DNA of 64,000 bases from Candidatus Synchoanobacter obligatus (GCF_024259865.1 NZ_JAKUDN010000002.1:43729-107728), one strand, 5' to 3'; positions 33,833 to 43,133 are shown, numbered from the stretch's first letter. Program-made: numbers and translations. The notes: generated from the letters alone by a model not told the origin.

Positions 33833-36803
33833 AATACTGCTCTCCTTGTTGGTGTTTATGCTTTGTCCAATTACGGTATAGTGCCGCTCTATCCGCCTGA
33901 ATCACCTGCTTGGATATAAGGTGCCCCACATCAATCAACTCGATAGGCTGGTTTTGCCAAGAGCATGCATAGACAGCTTTCAATGCCGTGCCATCATCAG
34001 CAACCTGCCATTGGATACACTGACCACATATTCCCTTCAAACCACACATCATCGGCCCATCAACAACCGCACTCACAGATTTTGCTGCTAAGTTTAGTGT
34101 TTGATAATATTGTAGCATTGCCCCTTGCACACAAAAATAGATATCTTGAGATGAGTTAACATCTTCTAATAGTGCCTCTGTTACTTTAATGACTGAAAAA
34201 CGATCTCCTAATTTTTGATCAATCTCAGTATCAGCATATAGGACCACACGCTTTCCTTGAGCGGTCAAAGCATAAGCTATTGCACATGCCCAAATCATAC
34301 CCATTTTATCCGCCACAACCAACACGTTGTCTGAACATTTTTTGGCCACAAGACGCGTACCAATAGGGCCTTGAATGCCCATAACCCTCCCCGTCAATAG
34401 CGCTTGAGCATGGTCTACCAAAACCCACGCCTCCGTTGGTGTCACCACCACAGCATTCACAATGGATTGGGTTTGATCTGGCGTATAAACCACCAATTTG
34501 AGATAACTGCCAATAGGAAGATTGCGCTCGCTGGAAATATTGATGATCATGATATCACCGCTCTGTTTGATACCCATCGCACGAATACCAATCGTATCAT
34601 GAATTTTTTGCACACAGAGCTCATGACCCGAGACCAAAGAGGCCACCATAGACTGTGTGTCTTTTGCAGACGCAAGAGCACCAACAACACTTCCTTGATA
34701 CTCTGGATGCAAATCTCCTAAAATCGTCACATAATTGGGAAAGACCTCTGACTCAGCCGTTGCATGTCCAGACCTTTTGTAATAGCCACCTTCAGTCTGT
34801 AAATCTGATCTATGCTCATAAAAATATGACACATTCGGTTTTGACCCTGTTGCAAACAGTACCGTTGCTGCGGGCAAAGCAGACTCTTTGTCCTCAATGC
34901 GACACAGCAAATTTGAAACATACCCACTTTTATCTGTTATTGCTCGTTCTACATGGCAATGCTCGATATAGTGAACGCCTTGCTCAAGTGCTTTTGTTAA
35001 TTCAATATGGTTTGTACGATAAGCTGGGCTCTCTTGCATACTGCGACGGTACAACACGCTAACACCACCACAAGCATCAATAAATTCTTTTATTTTTTCT
35101 GGCTGACCCAATCTCCGGTACTCACGAACCTTGCGGCCATGCTCTAACCAAACCAACACTTTTTCCGCTCTATATTCATCCATACCATGGCAAAGTAGGT
35201 CGTTATTGACCTGGTCGAACCAAAAAGCCACTTGCTCAACCCAGCGGATATAATACACCAATGCTTCTGTAGCCGCATCAATGGCCGTCAGCCCACCTCC
35301 AACCACCCTGATGGGCAAGCTCATTCCCCACTGTAACGTTTGATGCATCACGCCGGTGGTTTGAAGATGCATTAAAAACTCATTGGCAAACATCATCCCT
35401 GGATGTTTTTGGACAGGGTGTGCTTGCGGCAGACCCGCACCAGTTGCCAACACAACCTGTGAGAACCCAAGTTCCTGTAATCGGGTTAAGGTTAATGCAC
35501 CACCAAAACGCGTATTCCCCTGCATGGAAAACCTGGGAAACCGGTATAACAAAACCCATAATAATGCTAACAAACGCTTGTCCCATCGCGCCGTGACACC
35601 ATAGTCCATCACGCCACCCAGCCCAAGAGGGACGCCCTCCATAAATGCTTTTGCCCAAGGATAAAAATCTTTTATAGGAGATGATATGTCTCCTTTTTCT
35701 GCCCTAATGGGCAAACCATCAAATGCAAAAACTTGTGCCCCTTTTCTAAGAAGGTAATAACTCATGGCAGCGCCTGCAGGGCCCATACCAATAACAGCAG
35801 CATTACCACCAAACTTATGCGTTAGCATATAATCTTTTTGCTGTAATGGGTTCCACCTTGCAAGCAATAAATATATTTCAGCACCGTATGGTAAAGATAA
35901 CACCATAGAAAGGGTATTGGACTCAACACTGGGCGTATCCACAGGATCAAACTTTTGATAAATACACGCAGCCATACAGTCATTACAGATTCTATCTCCC
36001 GTTAAAATACATAAAGGGTTGTCTATCATGGTCATCGCCAAACTTGCAATGATCGATTTCTTTTTTCGCAATACATGCATCTGGGAGATCTTCTGCCCCA
36101 AAGGGCAACCTGTCAATGCTTTCCCCAAAGGATTGATTTTGTACGTTTGGGTACGTCGATCTATCAAACCTTTTGAGCAGCTGTCATTGTCCTTAAAATG
36201 GCAATCAATACAATAGTTGACTTGGCGCTCTATTTTCCCTGCGTCTAATGTCGCGCCAGTAAACGTGTAATCCGTTCGAAGCACTGGCGATTTTACTGTG
36301 ACCAAATGCTCAAACACCATCTTTTTTGGAATATTAAAAATTTGCCAGTGTATAAATGGCTCTGATTGCGTTATCCAGACATACTGACACCATTCAGATA
36401 ACGCCGCTTTTGAAAACTTCTTTAACAGCCCATTGATGCACACTACTTCATCATTGAGTGTTTTTGCATAGTCATGCACTGAATTGGCAATAATATTTTC
36501 AGGCGCTGTTCTCAGTTTACGAATCGCAGGCTTTGATATTTCCTGATAAAAATATTCACAAACATCATAATAGTGCAGCTTTTGCTGTAACTGATCGTAT
36601 GCTTCATGAACACCAAATTGCGCTACAAGAAAATCATTTAAGGCTTCAGACAATGCTAATATCTTGTCATCACCAAGGGAGGTACCAGCACGAAACTGCA
36701 ATAGCAATGCCGCTAAAGGGCTCTCTAAGCTCGTCAAGAAACACTGGTCAACCTCTTGGGTATGTTTTAACTCTGTTAATTGTGCACGAGTCAACTTCAT
36801 CAT
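33807..36803 (-). CDS. Fused iron-sulfur flavoprotein: GltD-like oxidoreductase with FNR/PyrK-type electron-transfer domain
   Basis: 998 residues in three parts. The first 300 include a cysteine-rich section (CIDCHFKDNDSC, GCPLGQK, RICNDCMAACIYQ) likely to hold iron-sulfur clusters. Next, a GltD-like FAD/NAD(P)H oxidoreductase with FAD motif (AVIGMGPAGAAMSY, about 336) and a second nucleotide motif (IRVVGGGLTAIDAA, about 500). Last, from about 740, a ferredoxin-reductase-like domain ending in a [2Fe-2S] loop (MCGLKGICGQCIQW plus YAC). It could pass electrons between NADPH and a ferredoxin or other acceptor; substrate unknown. No glutamate synthase large subunit is adjacent. ATG at 36803 is weakly supported. 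Confidence 0.85.
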   Translation of the reverse strand: MMKLTRAQLTELKHTQEVDQCFLTSLESPLAALLLQFRAGTSLGDDKILALSEALNDFLVAQFGVHEAYDQLQQKLHYYDVCEYFYQEISKPAIRKLRTAPENIIANSVHDYAKTLNDEVVCINGLLKKFSKAALSEWCQYVWITQSEPFIHWQIFNIPKKMVFEHLVTVKSPVLRTDYTFTGATLDAGKIERQVNYCIDCHFKDNDSCSKGLIDRRTQTYKINPLGKALTGCPLGQKISQMHVLRKKKSIIASLAMTMIDNPLCILTGDRICNDCMAACIYQKFDPVDTPSVESNTLSMVLSLPYGAEIYLLLARWNPLQQKDYMLTHKFGGNAAVIGMGPAGAAMSYYLLRKGAQVFAFDGLPIRAEKGDISSPIKDFYPWAKAFMEGVPLGLGGVMDYGVTARWDKRLLALLWVLLYRFPRFSMQGNTRFGGALTLTRLQELGFSQVVLATGAGLPQAHPVQKHPGMMFANEFLMHLQTTGVMHQTLQWGMSLPIRVVGGGLTAIDAATEALVYYIRWVEQVAFWFDQVNNDLLCHGMDEYRAEKVLVWLEHGRKVREYRRLGQPEKIKEFIDACGGVSVLYRRSMQESPAYRTNHIELTKALEQGVHYIEHCHVERAITDKSGYVSNLLCRIEDKESALPAATVLFATGSKPNVSYFYEHRSDLQTEGGYYKRSGHATAESEVFPNYVTILGDLHPEYQGSVVGALASAKDTQSMVASLVSGHELCVQKIHDTIGIRAMGIKQSGDIMIINISSERNLPIGSYLKLVVYTPDQTQSIVNAVVVTPTEAWVLVDHAQALLTGRVMGIQGPIGTRLVAKKCSDNVLVVADKMGMIWACAIAYALTAQGKRVVLYADTEIDQKLGDRFSVIKVTEALLEDVNSSQDIYFCVQGAMLQYYQTLNLAAKSVSAVVDGPMMCGLKGICGQCIQWQVADDGTALKAVYACSWQNQPIELIDVGHLISKQVIQADRAALYRNWTKHKHQQGEQYYDGIDTVV

Positions 36804-36830
36804 TTACAAGACCCTAGATACTGATATACT
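36803..36830 (+). promoter_or_regulatory. Promoter for the 57-codon gene
   Basis: TTTACA (36803-36808), 16-base spacer, TATACT (36825-36830). It points toward the ATG at 36858 and gives a leader of about 20 bases that holds an AGGA ribosome site. Confidence 0.55.
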
Positions 36831-36857
36831 AGAATCAGTCAAGCAGGATTCCTGACC

Positions 36858-37031
36858 ATGTTTCATTTTTTTAAACGCAATCTTCGTCATTACTATGTTA
36901 GCCCTCTAGATCTTGCTTTAAGTTCGCTCAGAAAAAAACGCCCACAAACACCCTCACAAAAGTATGAATCGGAAAAGCACCTAAAAGTTATGCAATTGAG
37001 AGACAAACCAGCCAAAAACACCAATTATTAA
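36858..37031 (+). CDS. Unknown basic small protein, 57 residues
   Basis: Short ORF on the plus strand starting MFHFFKRNLRHYYVSPLD. Rich in Lys and Arg, no membrane segment. It lies divergent from the 998-residue gene, has a good promoter and an AGGA ribosome site, and its stop overlaps the convergent grxD stop by 4 bases. The coding-like composition and promoter make a real gene more likely than chance, but no family is recognised. Confidence 0.5.
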   Translation: MFHFFKRNLRHYYVSPLDLALSSLRKKRPQTPSQKYESEKHLKVMQLRDKPAKNTNY

Positions 37032-37336
37032 GCTTGAACAATTAATGCTTCAGCCAACTCACCAGCCTCATCCATCTCACGCATGATATCCACACCACCC
37101 ATGAATTCACCTTGAACGTATAACTGAGGAAATGTTGGCCAATCACTAAAATCTTTAAGCCCTTGACGCAACTCAGGGTTTAAGAGAATATTTTCCCCAT
37201 GAAATGCCACCTGATGTTTTCTAAGTAACGCAACAGCATGAGCAGAAAATCCACATTGAGGCGTATCAGCACTGCCTTTCATAAACAACACGACCTGATG
37301 TGATTCAATCATCGCCTTTATTGTTTCATTAATCAT
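37028..37336 (-). CDS. grxD: Monothiol glutaredoxin (CGFS type, GrxD)
   Basis: Carries [2Fe-2S] clusters for iron-sulfur assembly. 102 residues with the active-site CGFS (TPQCGFSAHAV), the preceding VVLFMKGSADTP, and the TFPQLYVQGEFMGGVDIMREM glutathione-binding region. ATGA overlap (4 bases) with ibaG upstream; CGFS glutaredoxins bind BolA-family partners, so the two proteins probably act as a complex. Confidence 0.96.
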   Translation of the reverse strand: MINETIKAMIESHQVVLFMKGSADTPQCGFSAHAVALLRKHQVAFHGENILLNPELRQGLKDFSDWPTFPQLYVQGEFMGGVDIMREMDEAGELAEALIVQA

Positions 37337-37554
37337 ATCTCTTCTCCACTACTGACTTTTAACGTAACTGCATGCAATGATCCTGAATCGATCCAAGGCT
37401 CTAGCAACTTTTTAACATAACGCTGACGCTGCAATCTTGACATACCACTAAAAAATGGCGATGTCACAGCAATAGAGACACGGGAACCCCCTCCATCAAA
37501 TAATATCTCACTATCGGGAATTTCTCGTTTTAACAATTCAATAATTTCATTCAT
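37333..37554 (-). CDS. ibaG: BolA-family protein IbaG
   Basis: 73 residues with the BolA fold pattern: VSIAVTSPFFSGMSRLQRQRYVKKLL and a C-terminal LHAVTLKVSSGEEI. This small form matches IbaG more than BolA (F-x-G-x-x-x-x-x-R-Q-x-x-V). It binds a cluster together with the CGFS glutaredoxin encoded just downstream. In E. coli ibaG sits by murA; here it is with grxD. Confidence 0.9.
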   Translation of the reverse strand: MNEIIELLKREIPDSEILFDGGGSRVSIAVTSPFFSGMSRLQRQRYVKKLLEPWIDSGSLHAVTLKVSSGEEI

Positions 37555-37658
37555 AGCACTTCTCTTTCTAACACATACTACAACCTCGCTATCCTAGCGT
37601 CAATAGCTGACATGCTTTAGCCATAGCTACACCTCTTCAGCTACTTACCTTTTTATAC

Positions 37659-37805
37659 CTACGGCATCTGTGCGTCTTTTGCGTCATTTTCCACAGCCCT
37701 TAAAGATGGCCGCTCTGGCATTAAAACCTTGGCATGTTCCGGAAGACTTCCTTTGATCGTCTTCTTGGTATTTCGTGGGCCACGGTGCACTGGCTGCCTT
37801 TGCAT
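37659..37805 (-). CDS. Possible small basic protein, 48 residues
   Basis: Minus-strand ORF from ATG 37805 to TAG 37659 with Arg, Lys and Pro-rich composition (MQRQPVHRGPRNTKKTIKGS at the start). No clear ribosome site and no recognised family. It fills part of an otherwise gene-poor 377-base stretch (37555-37931) in which I see no other gene, only a small CGCTA/TAGCG inverted repeat near 37592. Confidence 0.25.
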   Translation of the reverse strand: MQRQPVHRGPRNTKKTIKGSLPEHAKVLMPERPSLRAVENDAKDAQMP

Positions 37806-37961
37806 AAGACTTAAAATAAATATCTAAAATATATTTAGTATGGCTGTGATAAAAATCTATTTTTTCATTGTATCAACACTGCTAGCGACTCACTCAAAAT
37901 AATCTGTCATCTCTTAAAAACGTGCTAAAAAGTGCATACGAATAACAACTGGGATAACAAT

Positions 37962-38141
37962 ATGAGTAATAATAACAATAACAACATGCCATCAAGCGCG
38001 CCACCGCTGAGCAAGGAGGCCTTGATAAGAAAAGAGATTGAGGAACAGCAAAAACTAATACCTGAACCAAACCTAACCAGTGATCGTGATTCGCATGATG
38101 ACTCAGAGCAAGAAATTTCAACACCTTCTTCTAAGCGCTAA
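37962..38141 (+). CDS. Possible asparagine-rich disordered small protein
   Basis: About 59 residues from the ATG at 37962 (a longer frame starts at 37932). An N-terminal Asn run coded by AAT/AAC repeats is followed by a charged, proline-containing stretch. GGGAT lies upstream of the ATG. No family recognised; could be a real small secreted or disordered protein or a chance ORF. Confidence 0.35.
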   Translation: MSNNNNNNMPSSAPPLSKEALIRKEIEEQQKLIPEPNLTSDRDSHDDSEQEISTPSSKR

Positions 38142-38143
38142 AC

Positions 38144-38172
38144 TTGTAGATTCAGAGAGACAATGATATCCT
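38144..38172 (+). promoter_or_regulatory. Promoter candidate for the ferredoxin
   Basis: TTGTAG (38144-38149), 17-base spacer, TATCCT (38167-38172), about 28 bases before the ferredoxin ATG. Weak -10 match. Confidence 0.35.
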
Positions 38173-38199
38173 TTCTGCAATCATAAAGGACGATCATGC

Positions 38200-38523
38200 A
38201 TGACTTTTGTTGTGACTGAAAAATGTATTAAATGTAAATTGACTGACTGCGTTGAAGCCTGTCCTGTAGATTGCTTTCATGAAGGTCCGAATATGCTCGT
38301 TATCAACCCAGATGAGTGTATTGATTGCAACTTATGCGTATCACAATGCCCCATTGATGCCATCTTTGAAGAAGACAATCTACCAAACGACCAGAGACAT
38401 ATGATTGAGCACAATGCCAAATACGCTCAACACTGGCCTATTCTAGATTACCAAAAAGAACCTCTTGATGACTCTGACTCATGGATAGATGCACCCAATA
38501 AAATGCAATACTTTGAAGAATAA
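38200..38523 (+). CDS. fdxA: Ferredoxin FdxA (7Fe/8Fe type)
   Basis: Small electron carrier of 107 residues. Two cluster motifs lie in the first half: [17 protein letters not shown] and [15 protein letters not shown]. The C-terminal tail (residues 60-107, [21 protein letters not shown]) is the extension typical of FdI-type ferredoxins of proteobacteria. ATG at 38200. Its stop codon is directly next to the 3' end of the convergent tRNA-Arg gene. Confidence 0.95.
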   Translation: MTFVVTEKCIKCKLTDCVEACPVDCFHEGPNMLVINPDECIDCNLCVSQCPIDAIFEEDNLPNDQRHMIEHNAKYAQHWPILDYQKEPLDDSDSWIDAPNKMQYFEE

Positions 38524-38597
38524 CGCGCCTGGAGGGATTCGAACCCCCGGCCACCTGGTTCGAAGCCAGGTGCTCTATCCAGCTGAGCTACAGGCGC
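38524..38597 (-). tRNA. tRNA-Arg (anticodon TCG)
   Basis: 74 nt. Acceptor stem GCGCCTG/CAGGCGC, D arm AGCTCAGCTGGATAGAGC, anticodon stem CCTGG/CCAGG with loop CTTCGAA giving anticodon TCG (reads CGA and relatives), and T arm with GGTTCGAATCC. Discriminator G at 38524; CCA is not encoded. The 3' end abuts the ferredoxin stop. Confidence 0.96.
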
Positions 38598-38717
38598 CAT
38601 GATTAGAATCTACAATATTCACCTCTCAATGTCTATGGTTATTCGAAAAAACAATAAATAATGACATACTGCATCCATTCAGATATGCTTACCTACGGGA
38701 TTATAGAGATAGATCAC

Positions 38718-39356
38718 ATGACTTGGGACCAAATTTTATCTGAAGAACAGAAAAAGCCATATTATAAAAAACTACAATACGATTTAGACCAAGATAGACA
38801 AAACAAGATTATTTACCCCCCTGAGGATCTGATATTTAATGCACTCAATCAAACTCCACTCAAGGACGTCAAGGTTGTGATTCTAGGTCAAGACCCATAT
38901 CACAACCCTAATGAGGCTTGTGGCTTATCATTTTCAGTCCCCGAAAACATTAAGCCCCCACCATCCCTAAAGAACATATTTAAAGAGCTAGAAGCAGACC
39001 TAGGCATTAAAAAACTGCATGGGAACCTTGAGAGCTGGACCCGACAAGGGGTATTACTACTCAATACAAGCTTAACTGTTCAACAAAAAAAACCTGCATC
39101 ACACAGCAATATTGGCTGGCACCATTTCACCAACCGAGTCATACAAGCAGTAAGCCACAATCAACCCTTTGTGGTTTTTATCCTCTGGGGAAATCATGCG
39201 CAAAAAAAACAGGCCCTCATAGATGCACATCATGCTATTGTAACATCAGCACACCCATCACCACTTTCTGCCTATCGAGGCTTTTTTGGTTCCAAGCCAT
39301 TCTCTACAACAAACACCTTACTCAAATCCAATCACTTACCTGAAATTATGTGGTAA
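38718..39356 (+). CDS. ung: Uracil-DNA glycosylase (family 1)
   Basis: Removes uracil from DNA to start base-excision repair. About 212 residues. Catalytic water-activating motif GQDPYH (VVILGQDPYHNP) and the leucine loop HPSPLSAYRGFFG are clear, with FVVFILWGNHAQKK between. ATG at 38718 (MTWDQIL) is chosen because it aligns with the E. coli N-terminus (LTWHDVL) and GAGA precedes it; an upstream ATG at 38661 adds 19 unlikely residues. The 3' end overlaps the large membrane gene by 11 bases. Confidence 0.95.
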   Translation: MTWDQILSEEQKKPYYKKLQYDLDQDRQNKIIYPPEDLIFNALNQTPLKDVKVVILGQDPYHNPNEACGLSFSVPENIKPPPSLKNIFKELEADLGIKKLHGNLESWTRQGVLLLNTSLTVQQKKPASHSNIGWHHFTNRVIQAVSHNQPFVVFILWGNHAQKKQALIDAHHAIVTSAHPSPLSAYRGFFGSKPFSTTNTLLKSNHLPEIMW

Positions 39357-42300
39357 TACTTTTATACCCCCAAAACTTGATCATGCCTACAGTCTTCTGA
39401 GTGGCGGGGCCTGTTTGAGGGGGCGGACTCATCTCTCCCTTGATACCTGTACTAGCGGTGCCTTTAAAACACACCAATAACGTATAGGACGATTTCATCA
39501 GTTGAATACACTTTGCCTTAGCAAGCCACAAGAGCGTCGATACTATTGAGCGTAAGTCTGATATGAATGGTGCCACCTGGGCACTAACATCGGTGAATAA
39601 TGCCAACAAAAAGTCTTTTAACACTGCAGGAAATTGCAGCAACTCAGATTCCTTGCCACAACTCACAATACCCATAAGAAAGCGCGCCAAAGTCATGGGC
39701 AATTGAATCACACAAGCAACCACTGCCACAGCGAGTTGTAAAAGTTTTGAGGCGATAAAACACATGTCTTGTACCAATATCCAGTCTACAGCAAGGCAAA
39801 ATACAATGGCGACTGCAATCTCCTGCCCATAGACCAGTGCTGCTGAAATCGACAACATAGAAGATGCACAATAAATGGGATATGCCAACATGCCTATGAT
39901 TGCCGCCATAGAGACATACCAGCCTACAGAATAACCGAAGCCTTTAATATCACGAATTAATTCCTGCAATGCAGCAAGCATCATCCAAAATGACAAAATA
40001 TGCGGCCAAACCAGCAGGTGTTTATACGACTGTATGATAGTCAGCAAACGCATCATGTGAATCGTAACAATGCTTTTCCCCAGCAAAAACACACTCAAGC
40101 CAGAGAGAAGGACAACAGCATAAAACACAACACGACGCCATAATGGCACAACATAAGTGCCCTCCGGTGCAGCCCACTGAGATCTTCTTAGGGCAGCAGG
40201 GACGCTCAATAAAATGCCCAGAAGATTTTGGACATGTAACAGCACTTTCCATAGGCCACAAACTTCTATCGCAAATTGCTTAAAATAAGCCCTCGCATCG
40301 TTAACACTACTCGTTGCTGAAGCTTCAATAATACCTGTCTTTGGCACTAAGTAACCATACTTTGCCATTGCAAGGACATACAGCATATGCTTTTGCTTTT
40401 GAATTGCCTGAGATTCCGTTCCAGTAAGCTCATATCCCAACGTATGTAACATACTCGCCCATATTGTTTCAAATTCTAATAGTAATTCTTCATCTAAATA
40501 TTCTACAATCATACACGCGGCTAAGCGCTCACGATTAACCAGAAGCAACCATTTGAGGGCACGCAATCTCTGATCAATCCCGCTTTCTGTGTCTTCAAAT
40601 ACTCTAATAGTGTCTTCATAGCCCGGTATGATACGCATCAATGCATTTGAAGCAAAGCTACCCCAGTCATCAATCTGGCGAGCCACGCCACTCTCCTCAA
40701 GCAAAATCATGATTTCTATAACATCAATAGCACTCATATTTTTGATATGACTGCTCAAAATTCTATACCAAATCTTCAACATAATTTCTTTATCTCGACT
40801 GTCTGCTTCTTCTAGCTTTTGAAGATATTGGTTAATATTATTTCTTTCCCTCTCGAACAGCTTAACCGGTGAAAAAAAGGCGTAAAGATCGGACTCAAAA
40901 CCTGCACTAATTGAACTTCCAATATCTGAATCTGCTACCTGAAAATCTATTGACCGAAACTCTTGACAAAAAAGAGAAACGCTATGGTTATATCGATGCT
41001 GGTCTTCTTCTGATCCTGTATGCGTGAACGCTGAGCACTTCAAAAAACACAGAGAAAACATTTCAGACGGACTCTTGATGCTGACACCTTTTGGAACAAG
41101 ATCTACTTTGCCCCTACCCTGATCCGTCACGCCAGAAAGATGCGGGTAGTAATCATTCAAGAATATATCTCTCTTCCTCTGGCCTAAAGCAAGGTCAACA
41201 TCTCCTTGCAATATGTCATCATCACTAAGCCCAGAATCTTTCATCGTGTCTTCAAAAGTTTCTGCCAGCATAGATTGTAGGCCTCCTAAGTAGGCCACAC
41301 CGCATGCATCAAATATCTCACCAAAACGACACAGTAGCTTTTTTGCTTTCTGACCATCCGTATGAATCGTATCTGCTAAATGCTTATATAGAAATGACAG
41401 CTGGCCTAAAATGACACTCGTGTCCTGTATGCCCCCTAGCATCTCCGCCCTTAATCTGCTCTCAGAATAATCTTCGCTAGGCCAAACGGCTTTAAAAACA
41501 CTCTCAGAAATCCCCACCCTACACGCCTCGTTAGCACGTAATATTCCTTTTTCCTTCACCGCCTTAATGGCTGTAATCAATTCAAAATCAGATACTCCAG
41601 CATCAGCCAACCAATGCGGTGAAACCCCTCCTTCAATTAGCGTGAGCACACTATACCCTCGTCTGATGAGCGCTTTTGCTAAATTAATAACCGGCACCTC
41701 TGACTGCCCTACCTGCTGTCTGATAAAGCCAACAAACAAATATTGTTTAAGAACACAAGGAGACACACCCATTTCCCGGTTATCATTTACTGCATAAATA
41801 TCATGTCTACCAATATCCCACGTAAGAAGGACTTCAACTAGCGCTTCAAAGTTCTCTTGAAAAAGGTGAGCATCACCCTGTTTTTCTAAAATCCTAGCAT
41901 CCGGTTCGCTTACAAAAAACTTGTCTGTTAACTGTAAGAAGTTAGAAAAACGCATCACCTTAGAAAGCTTATGAATGGTTATCTCACCAGTAGTGCTGCC
42001 ATCAAGCCTTTGGTCATGGCGATGACTTAAGTCCGCAAAAAGGTCTCTATAGAAGGTGATACCTTCTTTGGTTGAAGACCATATCATAAAGGGACCCTGA
42101 AGCACTTGTACTAGAAATCTATACAGGGAAAACTTGTTTAACCACTTCACAATAAAAGAATTGGCCACCACTTTATAAGGGTATGTTATAGCATAAAAAA
42201 CCTGCAGCCATACGCGCTGAATCGTTTTGTGTCGAAAGACAGCCTTGATAAGTGATCGCAATGCTGGTGACACTTTCAGTGGCGATGCCAGCAACAAGAT

Positions 42301-43095
42301 TATTCTGGCCAAAACGCCACATGATAGCTGATGAATCATCATCGATCCCTGCTGAAGCCATAAGAAAGAGTTTTGTAACTTCCCTCCATCTTCTGGATGA
42401 TACCAGCCCTTATATACGACTTCCGACAAAAGCAATGAGCACAGCATAACCACAGAAACAAACGACACCCCCGTCACCGCTAGCTCATATATTGAAATAG
42501 ACAACAATAAATAAAATATAATATCAGGACACAACTTCATCAAAGACAGAGTAAACAAATATAATGCAGACTCTTCCCTCCCCCCTTTAGGAGGTCCGAA
42601 ATTGGGTGTTGCGTTCCCTTTAGTATCCTGATTTTTTGCGTCTTTTGGGTCTGGTCGTCGCCACCTTTTGGCTGTAGATGGTGAATCAAAGCTTGATTGT
42701 GATGCATCATCACTCACCTTGGCTCCCAGAGTCACTTCAACGGTCAAAAAATATGAAAGAATTAATTGTACTACCTGTATGCCATATATAGGAAAAAACT
42801 GCATTGACTGGACAAACGTATTGAGCATTTTTGGGATTCTATCTAATCTCAAATACGCGTAAAAGATATGAATAAAAATGACGACAAGGGCAACATACGA
42901 TTGATACAAAAGAAATGACGGTGCTGCCCACACCACTATCAACAATGCCTGAATGAGTAATCCCAAAATTTGCTCAATAATAATGGAAGGATCGCCGCTC
43001 TTTCCTTGATGTTGTCCTTGTATTGATGTCCTCAAAGATTGAATACTGTATCCAGACATGATGCATGCGGAGACAGCTACAATGTCACTTAACAT
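39346..43095 (-). CDS. Unknown very large membrane protein, 1249 residues
   Basis: Not recognised. About five membrane helices lie in the first 230 residues and about six to eight in the last 300, with a large cytoplasmic, helix-rich middle (about 370-920). A charged low-complexity stretch (KRWRRPDPKDAKNQDTKGN) sits near residue 145. No ATPase, protease or glycosyltransferase motif was seen. Downstream (promoter-distal) of dnaE on the same strand. The ATG at 43095 has no adjacent ribosome site; AAAGGA is placed for a six-codon leader ORF that overlaps the start. The role is open. Confidence 0.8.
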   Translation of the reverse strand: MLSDIVAVSACIMSGYSIQSLRTSIQGQHQGKSGDPSIIIEQILGLLIQALLIVVWAAPSFLLYQSYVALVVIFIHIFYAYLRLDRIPKMLNTFVQSMQFFPIYGIQVVQLILSYFLTVEVTLGAKVSDDASQSSFDSPSTAKRWRRPDPKDAKNQDTKGNATPNFGPPKGGREESALYLFTLSLMKLCPDIIFYLLLSISIYELAVTGVSFVSVVMLCSLLLSEVVYKGWYHPEDGGKLQNSFLWLQQGSMMIHQLSCGVLARIILLLASPLKVSPALRSLIKAVFRHKTIQRVWLQVFYAITYPYKVVANSFIVKWLNKFSLYRFLVQVLQGPFMIWSSTKEGITFYRDLFADLSHRHDQRLDGSTTGEITIHKLSKVMRFSNFLQLTDKFFVSEPDARILEKQGDAHLFQENFEALVEVLLTWDIGRHDIYAVNDNREMGVSPCVLKQYLFVGFIRQQVGQSEVPVINLAKALIRRGYSVLTLIEGGVSPHWLADAGVSDFELITAIKAVKEKGILRANEACRVGISESVFKAVWPSEDYSESRLRAEMLGGIQDTSVILGQLSFLYKHLADTIHTDGQKAKKLLCRFGEIFDACGVAYLGGLQSMLAETFEDTMKDSGLSDDDILQGDVDLALGQRKRDIFLNDYYPHLSGVTDQGRGKVDLVPKGVSIKSPSEMFSLCFLKCSAFTHTGSEEDQHRYNHSVSLFCQEFRSIDFQVADSDIGSSISAGFESDLYAFFSPVKLFERERNNINQYLQKLEEADSRDKEIMLKIWYRILSSHIKNMSAIDVIEIMILLEESGVARQIDDWGSFASNALMRIIPGYEDTIRVFEDTESGIDQRLRALKWLLLVNRERLAACMIVEYLDEELLLEFETIWASMLHTLGYELTGTESQAIQKQKHMLYVLAMAKYGYLVPKTGIIEASATSSVNDARAYFKQFAIEVCGLWKVLLHVQNLLGILLSVPAALRRSQWAAPEGTYVVPLWRRVVFYAVVLLSGLSVFLLGKSIVTIHMMRLLTIIQSYKHLLVWPHILSFWMMLAALQELIRDIKGFGYSVGWYVSMAAIIGMLAYPIYCASSMLSISAALVYGQEIAVAIVFCLAVDWILVQDMCFIASKLLQLAVAVVACVIQLPMTLARFLMGIVSCGKESELLQFPAVLKDFLLALFTDVSAQVAPFISDLRSIVSTLLWLAKAKCIQLMKSSYTLLVCFKGTASTGIKGEMSPPPQTGPATQKTVGMIKFWGYKSITT

Positions 43096-43105
43096 GTAAA
43101 ACCAT
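43085..43105 (-). promoter_or_regulatory. Six-codon leader ORF overlapping the start of the 1249-residue gene
   Basis: ATG at 43105 codes MVLHVK and ends in TGA at 43087-43085. The only good ribosome site (AAAGGA) is placed for this ATG, ten bases upstream. The main gene starts within the leader in a different frame, so translation of the big protein may depend on re-initiation. Confidence 0.35.
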
Positions 43106-43133
43106 AATAATATTATCCTTTAAGCTGGCTTTA

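Noticed and set aside
35380..35658. 92-residue minus-strand frame inside the 998-residue flavoprotein gene
   Set aside because: It is out of frame within a clear coding region; no start site or family pattern.
37894..38124. 76-residue Tyr/Cys-rich minus-strand frame
   Set aside because: It is the reverse reading of the AAT/AAC repeat and the overlapping plus-strand frame; composition is an artefact of the repeat.
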